Source: Synechococcus sp. A10-1-5-1 | Lineage (GTDB): Bacteria; Cyanobacteriota; Cyanobacteriia; PCC-6307; Cyanobiaceae | Reading direction: 5' to 3' | Length of the DNA: 64,000 nucleotides | Assembly: GCF_023115425.1 (NCBI RefSeq) | Contig: NZ_CP096032.1 | Coordinates: 1,674,001 to 1,738,000 of the forward strand | In this document: positions 22,162 through 31,241 of the stretch, piece by piece | Position numbering within the stretch: the stretch's first letter is position 1 | Layout of the letters: each line of letters begins with the position of its first letter | The notes under the pieces: generated by a model | Told to the model about the DNA's origin: nothing | The model's database searches: none | Seen by the model: the letters and a program-made list of their open reading frames with translations, nothing else | Made by a program: the position numbers and the translations under genes

Positions 22162-23166
22162 TTATCCCTTGGCATGCCTTAAGACTGCGGATGGGGACAC
22201 TCCGAATCGTTTTCGAAAAGCTTTTGAAAATTGTTGGCTGTTTGTGTATCCGCACTCGCGGGCGATGCCGATGACGGTGGCGCTTGGTTCTCCGCGTTGG
22301 AGTCTCTCCATTGCATTTGAGAGTCGTTGATTTCTAAGAAATTGCATCGGGCTGCATTTCAGCTTTTCTTTGAATGCATATTGCAGATGCCTGGCTGAAT
22401 AATTGCTGATCTGTTCTAGATCGGTGATGCTGAGGGGGAGGTGGCTGTTGGCTTTGATGTAATCAACTAGTTCATCCAGCTTCCATGTCCAGTTGGGACT
22501 AATGTTGATTGGATTGCACTCTTGCACTTCTCTATCTCCAAGAAGCGATAGGGCAAGCATTCGGTACATCGTGTCGTCTAAGCAAAGGGTGGCAGGAAGA
22601 GATTGGCTCTCCTTTAATAGAGAATCTACGAATGCGAAAAATGCTCTGATGTCTGAGCTAAAGCTTCTTTCTTTTCCATGCTCGCTTGGCTCGAATAGCA
22701 AGGGTTGGTCAAGCCTGATCGACGTATTCTTTTGATTGACTGTTCGAACTATTTTGTTCAGTCTCTCGTGATCAATCTGGCAGTAAATGCCTGATAGGTA
22801 GCCGGTGGTGACTAGTCCGCCGTGCCTTGGATTTAAAAATACGCTTTTGGGTCGGATTTTGGTTTTATACTTTCCCTCGCTGTATTCCACTTCTTCTCCT
22901 GCTAGGCAAATCGCCAGCGTGCTCGACCCTCCGGGTTCGTCTTCATTCATGATCGAGGGTGTTTGCCTCGTCGCCACTACTGGCAGGTCTCCCAAGCTTG
23001 TCAGAGAGAAGTCAGCACATGGGAACTCAACAGTTGGCTGGTTGCCGTGATTCCCCCGGCTAAAGACTTCTGGAATGGCTTCGGCTAAGACGAGAGGATT
23101 GAGAGAGAAATATTGACCTGAGCTCTGAAGACCGAGAGGGAGCTGACTTAAGTGTGGGTCATGCAC
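22162..23166 (-). CDS. AraC-family transcriptional regulator
   Basis: A 334-residue regulator. The last 100 residues hold two HTH motifs (LSITDLEQISNYSARHLQYAFKE and IARECGYTNSQQFSKAFRKRFG). The N-terminal 230 residues are a variable sensor domain with no motif I can name. The GTG start at 23166 overlaps the end of the upstream ribbon-helix-helix gene by 8 bases, so the pair is co-expressed. This pair is clearly AT-richer than its neighbours, which suggests acquisition by transfer. Confidence 0.88.
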   Translation of the reverse strand: MHDPHLSQLPLGLQSSGQYFSLNPLVLAEAIPEVFSRGNHGNQPTVEFPCADFSLTSLGDLPVVATRQTPSIMNEDEPGGSSTLAICLAGEEVEYSEGKYKTKIRPKSVFLNPRHGGLVTTGYLSGIYCQIDHERLNKIVRTVNQKNTSIRLDQPLLFEPSEHGKERSFSSDIRAFFAFVDSLLKESQSLPATLCLDDTMYRMLALSLLGDREVQECNPINISPNWTWKLDELVDYIKANSHLPLSITDLEQISNYSARHLQYAFKEKLKCSPMQFLRNQRLSNAMERLQRGEPSATVIGIARECGYTNSQQFSKAFRKRFGVSPSAVLRHAKG

Positions 23167-23494
23167 TGGAGTCTTGAGATGTAAAAAAAGCAGAATCTAG
23201 CATGGATGATACAAGGCTGCTAAGGCTTGACATGTTTTCGTCCTTTCTTTTTAGAAGTTCTGAGTGTGTGTGATCTGGCAGCGATATCGTTAGGCGTTTA
23301 GACTCACGCCTGCCGGGTAAGTCTGACATGAGCTTTTGTTCAATGATGCCGGCAATGATTTGACTGAGGGGTTTCCCTTCTTGCTCGGCTTGCTTGAGTG
23401 CCTTGTGATAAGTCTGGCTATTAATTGTAATAGTGACACGGTGACAGCTGCAATCCGGCTGAACGTTCTCAGTTGTCGATTGGTTCTTTTTCAC
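23159..23494 (-). CDS. Tandem ribbon-helix-helix protein
   Basis: A 111-residue protein with two similar units. Unit 1 (about 18-55) is a short strand, RVTITINS, followed by two helices ending IIAGIIEQKL. Unit 2 (about 64-105) is RLTISLPDHTHSELL followed by SLVSSMLDSAF. Both match the Arc/MetJ ribbon-helix-helix pattern, so one chain could form the fold that usually needs a dimer. GTG start at 23494. It lies directly upstream of, and overlaps, the AraC-type regulator. Confidence 0.6.
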   Translation of the reverse strand: MKKNQSTTENVQPDCSCHRVTITINSQTYHKALKQAEQEGKPLSQIIAGIIEQKLMSDLPGRRESKRLTISLPDHTHSELLKRKDENMSSLSSLVSSMLDSAFFTSQDSSA

Positions 23495-23630
23495 TTCTAA
23501 TCTCTAGTTTTGCAGAGATTGATCATCAGACTGAAATATTGCGCTCTCCTAGGACTCGTTTTGTTGGGAGGGTTTGCGAGTGAGTTCGCTTTTGTACGGT
23601 TTTTGCGTTTTTGTGCGCATTGAGGCGCTG

Positions 23631-24113
23631 TTATCGGCGTTTCTGGCGTCTGGACCGGATCGGCATGGGATCGCCGTCCTGGATCAGGTGGAGCCAGGCG
23701 CTGGCCTCGATCCCGATCAGGGCGACCAGCAGTAACCGCTCCGGCCGGCTCCATTGCTGCTGCATCCAGCTCAGCAGATCTGTGCTCGAAGGTGGGTGGG
23801 CCAGGCCCGTCAGCAGCAGGGCGATGCCGATGAGATAGCCGACGCGCACCAGGGTGCCGAGCACCGGCGCGTGGGACAGAACGGAGCGGTGCCGCAGGGC
23901 CTTGCGGTATGGCCACCAGAGCCAGCGCAGTGGTCCCCAGCGTTGGTAGGGCCGCGAGTTGGTGTCCAGATCAGGGGACAGCCAGAGGCCTCCCATCAAA
24001 AAGGCCAGGGTGCTGACGAGGGCCCCGATGGGCCCAAGCCAGGGCCACCAGAGCAGTCCATAGGGCAGAGCCAGCCAACAGGTGGCGCGGTCGTGTTGCT
24101 GGCCGCTGGCCAT
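23631..24113 (-). CDS. DUF2227-type putative metal-binding membrane protein
   Basis: 160 residues beginning MASGQQHDRATCW, with the His-Asp near the start as in DUF2227. Two or three hydrophobic segments follow, then LSPDLDTNSRPYQRWG and the basic HRSVLSHAP segment, and WLHLIQDG near the end. The spaced His and Asp residues resemble membrane hydrolases of the YdjM/LexA-binding type, but function is unknown. It starts 38 bases from the divergent tRNA-Val gene. Confidence 0.75.
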   Translation of the reverse strand: MASGQQHDRATCWLALPYGLLWWPWLGPIGALVSTLAFLMGGLWLSPDLDTNSRPYQRWGPLRWLWWPYRKALRHRSVLSHAPVLGTLVRVGYLIGIALLLTGLAHPPSSTDLLSWMQQQWSRPERLLLVALIGIEASAWLHLIQDGDPMPIRSRRQKRR

Positions 24114-24151
24114 GGCCGGGGGTGAGCGCTGCCCTGCAGAATGCCTGAGCC

Positions 24152-24224
<73 letters not shown>

Positions 24225-24230
24225 TGCTCA

Positions 24231-24257
24231 GACCCCAGTCCAGTACTGGGGTCTTTT
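24231..24257 (+). terminator. Terminator after tRNA-Val
   Basis: GACCCCAGTC and the later TACTGGGGTC form a stem with a short loop, followed by TTTTT. It lies 8 bases after the tRNA end and would terminate tRNA-Val transcription. It is just inside attL, so it arrived with the element or was rebuilt by it; no equivalent is obvious right of attR. Confidence 0.8.
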
Positions 24258-24294
24258 TGTATCTGCGAACAGGCGCACAGTTTGTCTAAATCAA

Positions 24295-24317
24295 TTTGTG
24301 TGCAAAAGCGTGTGCAG
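24295..24317 (+). repeat. Left arm-type repeat pair near attL
   Basis: TTTGTGTGCAAA at 24295, then GTGTGCAG starting 15 bases later. The same pair, with the same 15-base step, is at 41125 near attR. Its position about 70 bases inside one end of the element and 90 inside the other suggests integrase arm-binding sites. This is inference from position and spacing. Confidence 0.5.
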
Positions 24318-24466
24318 ATCGCTGGAGGTATCTCCGTTTTTGTGCGCATCGGAGCGGGTTTCGCACACGGCCCTGCCTCTTGATCCCGTCTGTTCGGAGT
24401 TGCCGAGCGATACCCCCAGAGCACCCCTCTGAGCGCTTAGAGAGGTCCCACGCCTGAGCCTCATCC

Positions 24467-24664
24467 GTGAGCGATACCCGAAAGAACCCCTACACAGGGG
24501 AGGCGTTCGAGCTCGAGCCTGGCGCTGAGCTTTATCAGTGGGGCGAGGCCAAGGTCCTGCTGTAGGTCAAGGACGGGTGCTACAAGCTCTGCACCGATCG
24601 CTGCAAAGTCTGGAACCGCCTGGATGGGCTGACCCTGGTGCGCTTCGAGCCTGAGGCGGCCTGA
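24467..24664 (+). pseudogene. Small gene interrupted by an in-frame TAG
   Basis: A GTG-initiated frame of 65 codons that reads as a compact basic/acidic polypeptide (YTGEAFELEPGAELYQWGEA, then CYKLCTDRCKVWNRLDGL). It is broken by TAG at 24563-24565 (codon 33) and continues in the same frame to TGA at 24662. The Cys-rich second half looks protein-like. I do not recognise the family. It is one of three in-frame interruptions found in the element. Confidence 0.35.
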
Positions 24665-24836
24665 TCAGCTGAAGGGGTCCTTGCCGGACTGAGCTGCCTC
24701 AAGGCGTTCCACTCGAGCGATCAGATCGCGAACGATTGCTCTGGCGCGCTCGTCGACCACTTCCACCCCGGCGAGCAGCTCCTCATGGCGGCTGGGGTCG
24801 GGGCCAGCCAGCCTCTCGCTACTTCCCCGAAACCCG

Positions 24837-25238
24837 ATGCCGTGCCGAGCCACCCTGCACGCTCCCAAGCTCGCCAAGGCTTTGACCGATGACGAGTTAG
24901 GCATAGTGCTGGCCACGATCGCCAAGGCGGCCGATGGCCAGAGCCGTGGGACAGCCGCGCGCGACTTCGTCATGGTCAAAGGCAGCTACCTGATTGGTTG
25001 TCGCGTCACCGAGTTGTGCCGTTTGCGCTGGCAGGACATCGAGCCCCTGGAAGACGGTGCCCATATTCATTTGCTGGGCAAGGGATCAAAGGCCCTCACC
25101 GTTCGGACAAGTAAGGAGACCCTCGCACTGTTCGAGTCGCTCGGCCGCGGCGAGGCGGGGGAGTGGCTTGGGCACGCTCTTGATCGAAGCGGCCAGCTGG
25201 TCCTCTCCCGGTTACCCGGCGCTTCGTTCCGCCGTTAA
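24837..25238 (+). pseudogene. Tyrosine recombinase remnant (truncated)
   Basis: About 130 residues that match the start of a phage-integrase catalytic domain: TDDELGIVLATIAKAA, then GCRVTELCRLRWQDIEPLEDG with the first catalytic Arg, and the lysine-bearing strand LLGKGSKALTVRTSKETL. The second half with the HxxR, His/Trp and Tyr residues is missing, and the N-terminal arm-binding domain is not recognisable. It sits at the tRNA side of the element, where an integrase often lies, so it may be left from an older insertion at the same tRNA. Confidence 0.65.
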
Positions 25239-25261
25239 GAGTTCAAGGGATCAGCGGGTGT

Positions 25262-25410
25262 TCTCTTGTAGGTTGCGGGCCTGGTTTCAGCGGTGATCAG
25301 CTGCTGAAGGAAACGGGGAAAGTCCGGTGGAAATCCGGCGCTGTCCCGCAGCTGTGAAGCGGCTTCAACAGATGCCGTCAGTCAGAACGCCCGCCAGTTC
25401 AACACGACGA
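25262..25410 (+). promoter_or_regulatory. Cobalamin (B12) riboswitch
   Basis: The core of the class is readable in order: GGAAACGGGGAAAGTCCGG, GGAAATCCGGCGCTGTCCC, GCAGCTGTGAAGCGG, then a distal GCCGTCAGTCAGAACGCCCGCC. These match the B12-box region and flanking helices of cobalamin riboswitches. The following ribosome site (ACGAGG) and ATG at 25419 would be shut off when adenosylcobalamin binds. It controls the HupE/UreJ-type permease, and probably the ZIP gene after it. Ends are approximate. Confidence 0.88.
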
Positions 25411-25523
25411 GGATCGAAATGACTAAGGACTTGCGCGGCCAGCGCTAAGGCCTTGCACTGGCTTTTTGTGGCGCCACAGTCGTCCTGAGCTGCAGTCCAG
25501 CTCTGGCGCACCATCCCTTTGGA

Positions 25524-26048
25524 ATGGGCGACTCAAGCAATTTGACTGCTCTTCAAGGCCTATTGAGCGGAATCGGTCATCCCCTGCTTGGACCCGACCA
25601 CCTGCTCTTTTTGATTGCGATCGCTTTTATTGGCCTTCGCAAGCCAACAGCTTGGGTTCTCCCCCTTCTGGCAACAGGTCTTCTGGGCAGCCTTGCATCC
25701 CAGATCGTGCCTCTTCCAGATGCAGTCGCACCGTGGGCAGAAGCGATTGTTTCCTTGAGCTTGGTGCTTGAAGGCTTGATTGCCTTGAACAAGCTCCCGG
25801 CCAATCTTCTTCTGCCCCTAGTCGGCCTACATGGCTTTTTGCTCGGCAGCACGATCGTTGGAGCAGAACCAACCCCGTTGTTGACCTATTTCATTGGTCT
25901 TCTGGTTGGCCAGGGTGCTCTGCTTCTTGCTGTGTGTGCGGGTGCATCACGTTTGCGTGAATGGCTAGGTGCAAACGGCCAAAGGCTTGCTGCGGGAATC
26001 TGGATGGGTATTGGTATGGCCTTTGCCTGGGTGGCCCTCATCGACTGA
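25524..26048 (+). CDS. HupE/UreJ-family metal permease, signal peptide interrupted upstream
   Basis: The 174-residue open part has the HupE/UreJ signature GIGHPLLGPDHLLFLIAIAF and about five more hydrophobic helices. Under a B12 riboswitch this family usually imports cobalt. The natural start is ATG 25419, behind ACGAGG. From there the frame reads nine codons, then TAA at 25446-25448, then continues in frame through a signal-peptide-like stretch (ending SCSPALA-HHPFGMG) into this ORF. So the gene is nonsense-interrupted in its signal peptide. It could be a pseudogene, or restart at ATG 25524 without the signal. Confidence 0.75.
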   Translation: MGDSSNLTALQGLLSGIGHPLLGPDHLLFLIAIAFIGLRKPTAWVLPLLATGLLGSLASQIVPLPDAVAPWAEAIVSLSLVLEGLIALNKLPANLLLPLVGLHGFLLGSTIVGAEPTPLLTYFIGLLVGQGALLLAVCAGASRLREWLGANGQRLAAGIWMGIGMAFAWVALID

Positions 26049-26092
26049 ACTCAGTTTGACGTTGATGTTCAGCACGATGAATTAAGTCAGTC

Positions 26093-26890
26093 ATGTGGAA
26101 TGTGCATGAGCAAGAACTCTTTGCTTTCTTGCTCACACTTGGTGCTGGTTTATCGACCGGTATCGGCAGTTGGCTCGGGGTGCTTAGCCGCCGCTTCAGC
26201 CCAGGCCTGCTGACCACCGCCTTGAGCTTCTCAGCCGGCGTGATGATCTTTGTCTCCTTCGTGGAGATCTTCCCGAAGGCGCGTCAGTCCCTGACCCCTG
26301 CCCTGGGCACCAGCACCGCTTACTTGGTAACGGTCCTGGCGTTTTTTGCGGGGATGTTGGCGCTGGCGCTGATCGATCGGCTGCTGCCGTCCCATGAGCT
26401 GGCGATCCTGCCGTTGCGGGAAGGGTCTGATTCCTCGGCCCTGATGCGAACGGGCTTGTTCTCGGCCCTCGCCATCGCGATCCATAACTTCCCCGAGGGG
26501 CTCGCCACCTTTGTGGCGGCTCTGTCTGAGCCCCGGCTTGGCATTGGCATCGCCATTGCCATCGCCATCCACAACATTCCTGAGGGGTTGGCGGTGTCAG
26601 CCCCCGTCTATTACGCGACCGGTAGCCGCAGTCAGGCCTTCTGGATTTCCTTTGCCTCCGGATTGGCGGAACCGCTCGGAGCGCTCATCGGTTACGTCTT
26701 TCTCCGCTCGTTCCTCAACGACGTGGTCCTCGGTCTGGTCTTCGCCAGCGTCGCCGGAATCATGATCTACATCTGCTTTGACGAGCTGCTGCCGGCGGCG
26801 CAGCGCACCGGTGCAAAGCATCATCTGATGATGGTTGGCGTCACCGCCGGCATGTTGGTGATGAGCATCAGCTTGGTGATGCTCAGTTAA
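26093..26890 (+). CDS. ZIP-family metal transporter (ZupT type)
   Basis: A 265-residue membrane protein with eight predicted hydrophobic segments. The metal-binding helices IAIHNFPEGLATF and IAIHNIPEGLAVSAP are the HNxPEG motifs of ZupT-type ZIP importers. These take up zinc and, in some members, iron, manganese or cobalt. It starts 44 bases after the HupE-like gene with no terminator seen between, so it may share the cobalamin riboswitch, which would point to cobalt. Substrate is inferred. Confidence 0.88.
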   Translation: MWNVHEQELFAFLLTLGAGLSTGIGSWLGVLSRRFSPGLLTTALSFSAGVMIFVSFVEIFPKARQSLTPALGTSTAYLVTVLAFFAGMLALALIDRLLPSHELAILPLREGSDSSALMRTGLFSALAIAIHNFPEGLATFVAALSEPRLGIGIAIAIAIHNIPEGLAVSAPVYYATGSRSQAFWISFASGLAEPLGALIGYVFLRSFLNDVVLGLVFASVAGIMIYICFDELLPAAQRTGAKHHLMMVGVTAGMLVMSISLVMLS

Positions 26891-27067
26891 CGCGCCCGAT
26901 GGTTGCCGCTTCTGATCAAAGCTGGCCCTGGTGGCCGCTCCTGCCACTTAGCTCTTAGTTGCAGTAAGAGGTCTCAAGGGCATGTCCCTGAGTTGTCCCT
27001 GATTTTTTGTGCAACTGGACTTGATGGTGTGCAACTTCCAGGGAGCTGACCTCGCTTGAATCCTGCT

Positions 27068-27673
27068 CTACAGGAGATGGTTCAAGACCATCTGCCTGTA
27101 GGCATCCAAGTCGGGCACTTCAACCCCATGAACCTTGGCCCGGTCGTCCCAGCGCCGCAGTGTCATGGCATCGTCCATCCCCTCTAAGGCCAACAGCCGT
27201 ATTGCATCAGAACGGCTCAGCTCTCCGCCTTGGACGGCAAAGCTTCGTTTCGATGCATCCGATAGCCCTGCGTAATACGACTCATCGAGGGAGCACAGCA
27301 GCCGCTTGGCTGAGACATGCCGCTGTACGGGGGCAACAACCTGCGTGGGGAAGAACACCGAGAGTGCTCGGGCTGCCACGGCCTCATGGGCACAGTCTTG
27401 ATCGAGGAAATCCCTCCGCTCATCGTGTTCATCGATCATCAGATGGCCGATGTCATGAAGTAGTGATGCCACCACCAGGTGGGGCTGCTGCGACTCCTGG
27501 TGGGCCAGATGCGCTGTCTGCAGAGAATGTTCCAGCTGCGTCACCGATGGGTCGTAGCTGGATTGCCCATGGGTGTTGAGATAGGCGAAGAGCAGATCAA
27601 CACGCTCTTCGCGACTCGCCGCTTGCATGGATTTCATCCATTCCATGGCGTGGTCGGCCAGTGCAGTCGTCAT
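27068..27673 (-). CDS. phnZ: PhnZ-like HD-domain oxygenase
   Basis: 201 residues with an HD-domain di-iron site: LEHSLQTAHLA, the central ASLLHDIGHL and CAHEAVAAR. PhnZ oxidatively cleaves the C-P bond of 1-hydroxy-phosphonates to release phosphate. The ATG at 27673 overlaps the phnY stop by 4 bases; the frame is open further upstream but that part is the phnY coding region. PhnY makes its substrate, so the adjacent pair strongly supports the name. Last gene of the operon. Confidence 0.87.
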   Translation of the reverse strand: MTTALADHAMEWMKSMQAASREERVDLLFAYLNTHGQSSYDPSVTQLEHSLQTAHLAHQESQQPHLVVASLLHDIGHLMIDEHDERRDFLDQDCAHEAVAARALSVFFPTQVVAPVQRHVSAKRLLCSLDESYYAGLSDASKRSFAVQGGELSRSDAIRLLALEGMDDAMTLRRWDDRAKVHGVEVPDLDAYRQMVLNHLL

Positions 27674-28440
27674 GAGACGTCCTCCCCGAGAAAGTGGTTG
27701 ATCAAGCTGACGCGCCCTTCCGCAAGCGCCTTCTTTTTGTGGTCGTAGTACTCCGATCGCAAATCGCCTTCTGAGCTGGCGTTGTAGGTGACGTACAGCG
27801 CGCGGCGGGAACGATCGGAGCGGTTGGTGCCGCTGCGGTGTGGTGCAAAGGAGTTGAAGAACACCGCGTCTCCAGCAGCCACAGGCATCGGCGTCCATTC
27901 AAGTTGAGCTGCCCGCTCAATCGGGAGGCATCCATCGGCATTCACATCGATCACCCCGTTGTGATTGGCCCCTTTGGCGAATTCCAAGCAGCCATTGCTC
28001 GTATCCGCTGAATCCAAGGCCAGCAGCATCGTGATGTGCAGCGAGCCAAACGGGTAGGCCGGGGCGTCCTGATGGGGGGCGTACCCGGCGGCACCGGGGT
28101 GCTTGTAGTTGATCTTTTCCTTGAACAACACCGGCGGTTCGCCAAACAAGGCTTCGAGCACATCGTGCACTCGTCCTTGGGTCAGGAACTGATGCAGGGG
28201 AGGGTGATCCTTGGCGAAGTCTTCGGTTCGTGCTTTCACCCGGCCATGGTCTGTGCTTTCGAAGTAGTGGCGGCCCAATGTCGACCCGTTGGAGATGTCG
28301 TCAATCCAAGCCAGCAGCTCGGCCAGGTCTTCGCTTGCCACCAAGCCAGGCACATGGACGACGCCGTCTTGTTGATGAAGCCCTTTGAATTCAAGGAGAT
28401 CCTTCGGATCCCAGTGCGTTGTGGTTGTGGTGTTGCTCAT
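27670..28440 (-). CDS. phnY: PhnY-like 2-oxoglutarate/Fe(II) phosphonate dioxygenase
   Basis: 256 residues of the phytanoyl-CoA dioxygenase family. Iron ligands are His and Asp in YAPHQDAPAY and the distal His in NSFAPHRSGTN. PhnY hydroxylates the alpha carbon of 2-aminoethylphosphonate (or a related alkylphosphonate), giving the substrate of PhnZ. It overlaps ptxD and phnZ by 4 bases each. Assignment rests on fold plus the phnZ neighbour. No phosphonate transaminase or C-P lyase gene is in the window. Confidence 0.87.
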   Translation of the reverse strand: MSNTTTTTHWDPKDLLEFKGLHQQDGVVHVPGLVASEDLAELLAWIDDISNGSTLGRHYFESTDHGRVKARTEDFAKDHPPLHQFLTQGRVHDVLEALFGEPPVLFKEKINYKHPGAAGYAPHQDAPAYPFGSLHITMLLALDSADTSNGCLEFAKGANHNGVIDVNADGCLPIERAAQLEWTPMPVAAGDAVFFNSFAPHRSGTNRSDRSRRALYVTYNASSEGDLRSEYYDHKKKALAEGRVSLINHFLGEDVS

Positions 28441-29438
28441 CTGATCGGCATCAGGGTGGACTGAACAAGTGCCTTGAGATTGCGGGCCGCCGTCATGGCG
28501 ATGTCTTCGCGGATGGATTGAACGGCTGACCCGATGTGCGGGGTGAGCACGGTGCGATCGCGTTGATCGATTAAGCCCTGGGGAATGGAAGCGGGGTGGT
28601 CCTCTCGGGCCCAGTCCTCCATCTCAAAAACATCCGCTCCGTAGCCCCCCAGCTGGCCTGATTGCAGTGCCCGCACAACAGCCTGTTCATCCACCACAGA
28701 GCCACGGCATGGATTCACCAGCACGGCTCCTGGCTTGCACCGGGCCAACACATCCGCATTGATCAGATGCAGCGTGTCGTTCGTGAGCGGCACCATCAGC
28801 ACCAGGTGATCACTGCGTTCAATCACGTCGTTGAACTGCACATGCTGCAGCTCAAGACGTTGCTCGGATCGGCGATCAAGACGAACGGGATCGCTGTACA
28901 GCAGCGTTGCGCCAAAGCCCCGCATGCGCTCGGCGAATTCCATGCCGAGTTGCCCCATCCCCACGATGCCAACCGTGCTGTTGATCACTCCCTTCGAGTA
29001 GAAATTTGGCCGCCATCCAGGGAACTGGCCTGTGCGCACGAAGGCATCCCCTGCTGGGATGGATCGCGCCAGGCTGATCAGAGTCGCAACGGTGAGTTCT
29101 GCCGTTGGTGCCGCCAACAAATTGGGGATGAATTGATAGCGAATGCCCCGGGCATCACAGGCAGAGAGATCGAAGTTGTCGAAACCACGGAGGGCTCCAG
29201 CAATCGAGCGCAGCCGCGGGCAGTGATCCAGAAAGTCGGCATCGACGCAATCCGGCATGAACACCAGCAGGCCGTCGGCGTCCGCTGCTGCTTCCAGCAG
29301 GGCGTGACGGCTCCAGGGCTCCCGGCTGCGATTGGCGGTGACCCGTGCGAAATCGGAGAGGAAGTCGATCACCTCCTCCTGCACATGGTTCGTGACCACG
29401 AGATGGGGCCGCTGTTGATGACTCATGAGGGTCGTCAT
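28437..29438 (-). CDS. ptxD: Phosphite dehydrogenase PtxD
   Basis: About 333 residues of the D-2-hydroxyacid dehydrogenase family that oxidise phosphite to phosphate with NAD. Hallmarks match known PtxD: ALRGFDNFDLSACDARG, AFVRTGQFPGW, the Rossmann GMGQLGMEF, NPCRGSVVDEQAVV, GGYGADVFEMEDWA and TPHIGSAV. The acidic residue after the second strand (YSDPVRLDRR) fits NAD preference. Start: ATG 29438 overlaps the ptxC stop (TAATG); ATG 29426 is possible. It sits between the transporter and phnYZ. Confidence 0.95.
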   Translation of the reverse strand: MTTLMSHQQRPHLVVTNHVQEEVIDFLSDFARVTANRSREPWSRHALLEAAADADGLLVFMPDCVDADFLDHCPRLRSIAGALRGFDNFDLSACDARGIRYQFIPNLLAAPTAELTVATLISLARSIPAGDAFVRTGQFPGWRPNFYSKGVINSTVGIVGMGQLGMEFAERMRGFGATLLYSDPVRLDRRSEQRLELQHVQFNDVIERSDHLVLMVPLTNDTLHLINADVLARCKPGAVLVNPCRGSVVDEQAVVRALQSGQLGGYGADVFEMEDWAREDHPASIPQGLIDQRDRTVLTPHIGSAVQSIREDIAMTAARNLKALVQSTLMPIR

Positions 29439-30244
29439 TACACCATCCAATGCCGCAGGGCATTGCTCATCGAATCGAGCGCTGTGACCACCACAAGAAC
29501 CACCAGCAGCAGGGCCGAAACCTGTTGGTACTCCATGATCCGCAGGGCACTGATGATTTCCAAACCGATGCCGCCGGCGCCAACGGCGCCCACCACCATC
29601 GAAGCCCGGAAGTTGTATTCCCAGCGGTAGAAGGTGACATCCGCCATGGCTGGAAACACCTGAGGAAGGATGCTGTGAACGATCACCTGCAGTTCAGACG
29701 CCCCCGATGAGCGGGCGGCTTCGATCGGCTCCTGATCGCAGAGTTCGATCGCCTCGGCGTAGAACTTGCCGATCATGCCTACGGAGTGAAGGCCAAGCGC
29801 CAGGGTTCCAGGCAGTGCTCCGAAGCCAACCGCAGCCACAAGAATCATGCCGAGAATCAACTCGGGAACGGCTCGGGTCACGTTGAGCACTGCCGTGGCG
29901 ATCACGTAGAGCGCTGGGCTGGGGCTGGTGTTACGGGCGGCAAAGAAACAAAGAAGGAGCGAGAAGAACACCGCGATGGAGGTGCCTGCGATGCTCATCG
30001 CCATCGAGTCGATCAAAGGCTTGATCCAGAACGGCCACCGAGCGAAATCTGGCGGAAACATCTCTGGAAGCAAGTTGAAAATCGCCGGCACCCCAGTGGC
30101 GATCCGATTCGGATCAAACAGTCCAACAACGGCCAAGGAACCAACAACCGCCGTGAGAATCACCAGCACACGGAGGAATTGCTGCCGCCATCGCAGCTCA
30201 TGGCGCCGAAGAATTGCGCGATGGGTATCAACGGAAGCACTCAT
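29438..30244 (-). CDS. ptxC: Phosphite/phosphonate ABC permease PtxC
   Basis: 268 residues of the PhnE/PtxC permease family, with about six membrane helices and the cytoplasmic coupling loop EAARSSGASELQVIVHSILPQV. It forms the channel for the PtxA ATPase and PtxB binding protein. The frame is open to 30340, but ATG 30244 is the natural start. A strong hairpin with T-run lies just before it, after ptxB. The stop overlaps the ptxD start. Confidence 0.92.
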   Translation of the reverse strand: MSASVDTHRAILRRHELRWRQQFLRVLVILTAVVGSLAVVGLFDPNRIATGVPAIFNLLPEMFPPDFARWPFWIKPLIDSMAMSIAGTSIAVFFSLLLCFFAARNTSPSPALYVIATAVLNVTRAVPELILGMILVAAVGFGALPGTLALGLHSVGMIGKFYAEAIELCDQEPIEAARSSGASELQVIVHSILPQVFPAMADVTFYRWEYNFRASMVVGAVGAGGIGLEIISALRIMEYQQVSALLLVVLVVVTALDSMSNALRHWMV

Positions 30245-30248
30245 AACG

Positions 30249-30287
30249 GAAAAACAAAAAGGTCCCGATGGTGGGAACCACCGGGAC
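30249..30287 (-). terminator. Hairpin with T-run between ptxB and ptxC
   Basis: On the minus strand GTCCCGGTGG and CACCATCGGGAC pair, followed by CTTTTTGTTTTT. This is a well-formed intrinsic terminator, located inside the operon directly after the binding-protein gene. As between urtA and urtB, partial read-through would give more binding protein than membrane subunit. Confidence 0.85.
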
Positions 30288-30299
30288 AGAGGAACGTGT

Positions 30300-31238
<939 letters not shown>

Positions 31239-31241
31239 TTA

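Noticed and set aside
24665-24979. 104-codon minus-strand frame
   Set aside because: Its last 50 residues (ARAIVRDLIARVERLEAAQ) look like a real coiled-coil end, but no start fits and the first half is antisense to the integrase remnant; at best another decayed gene end.
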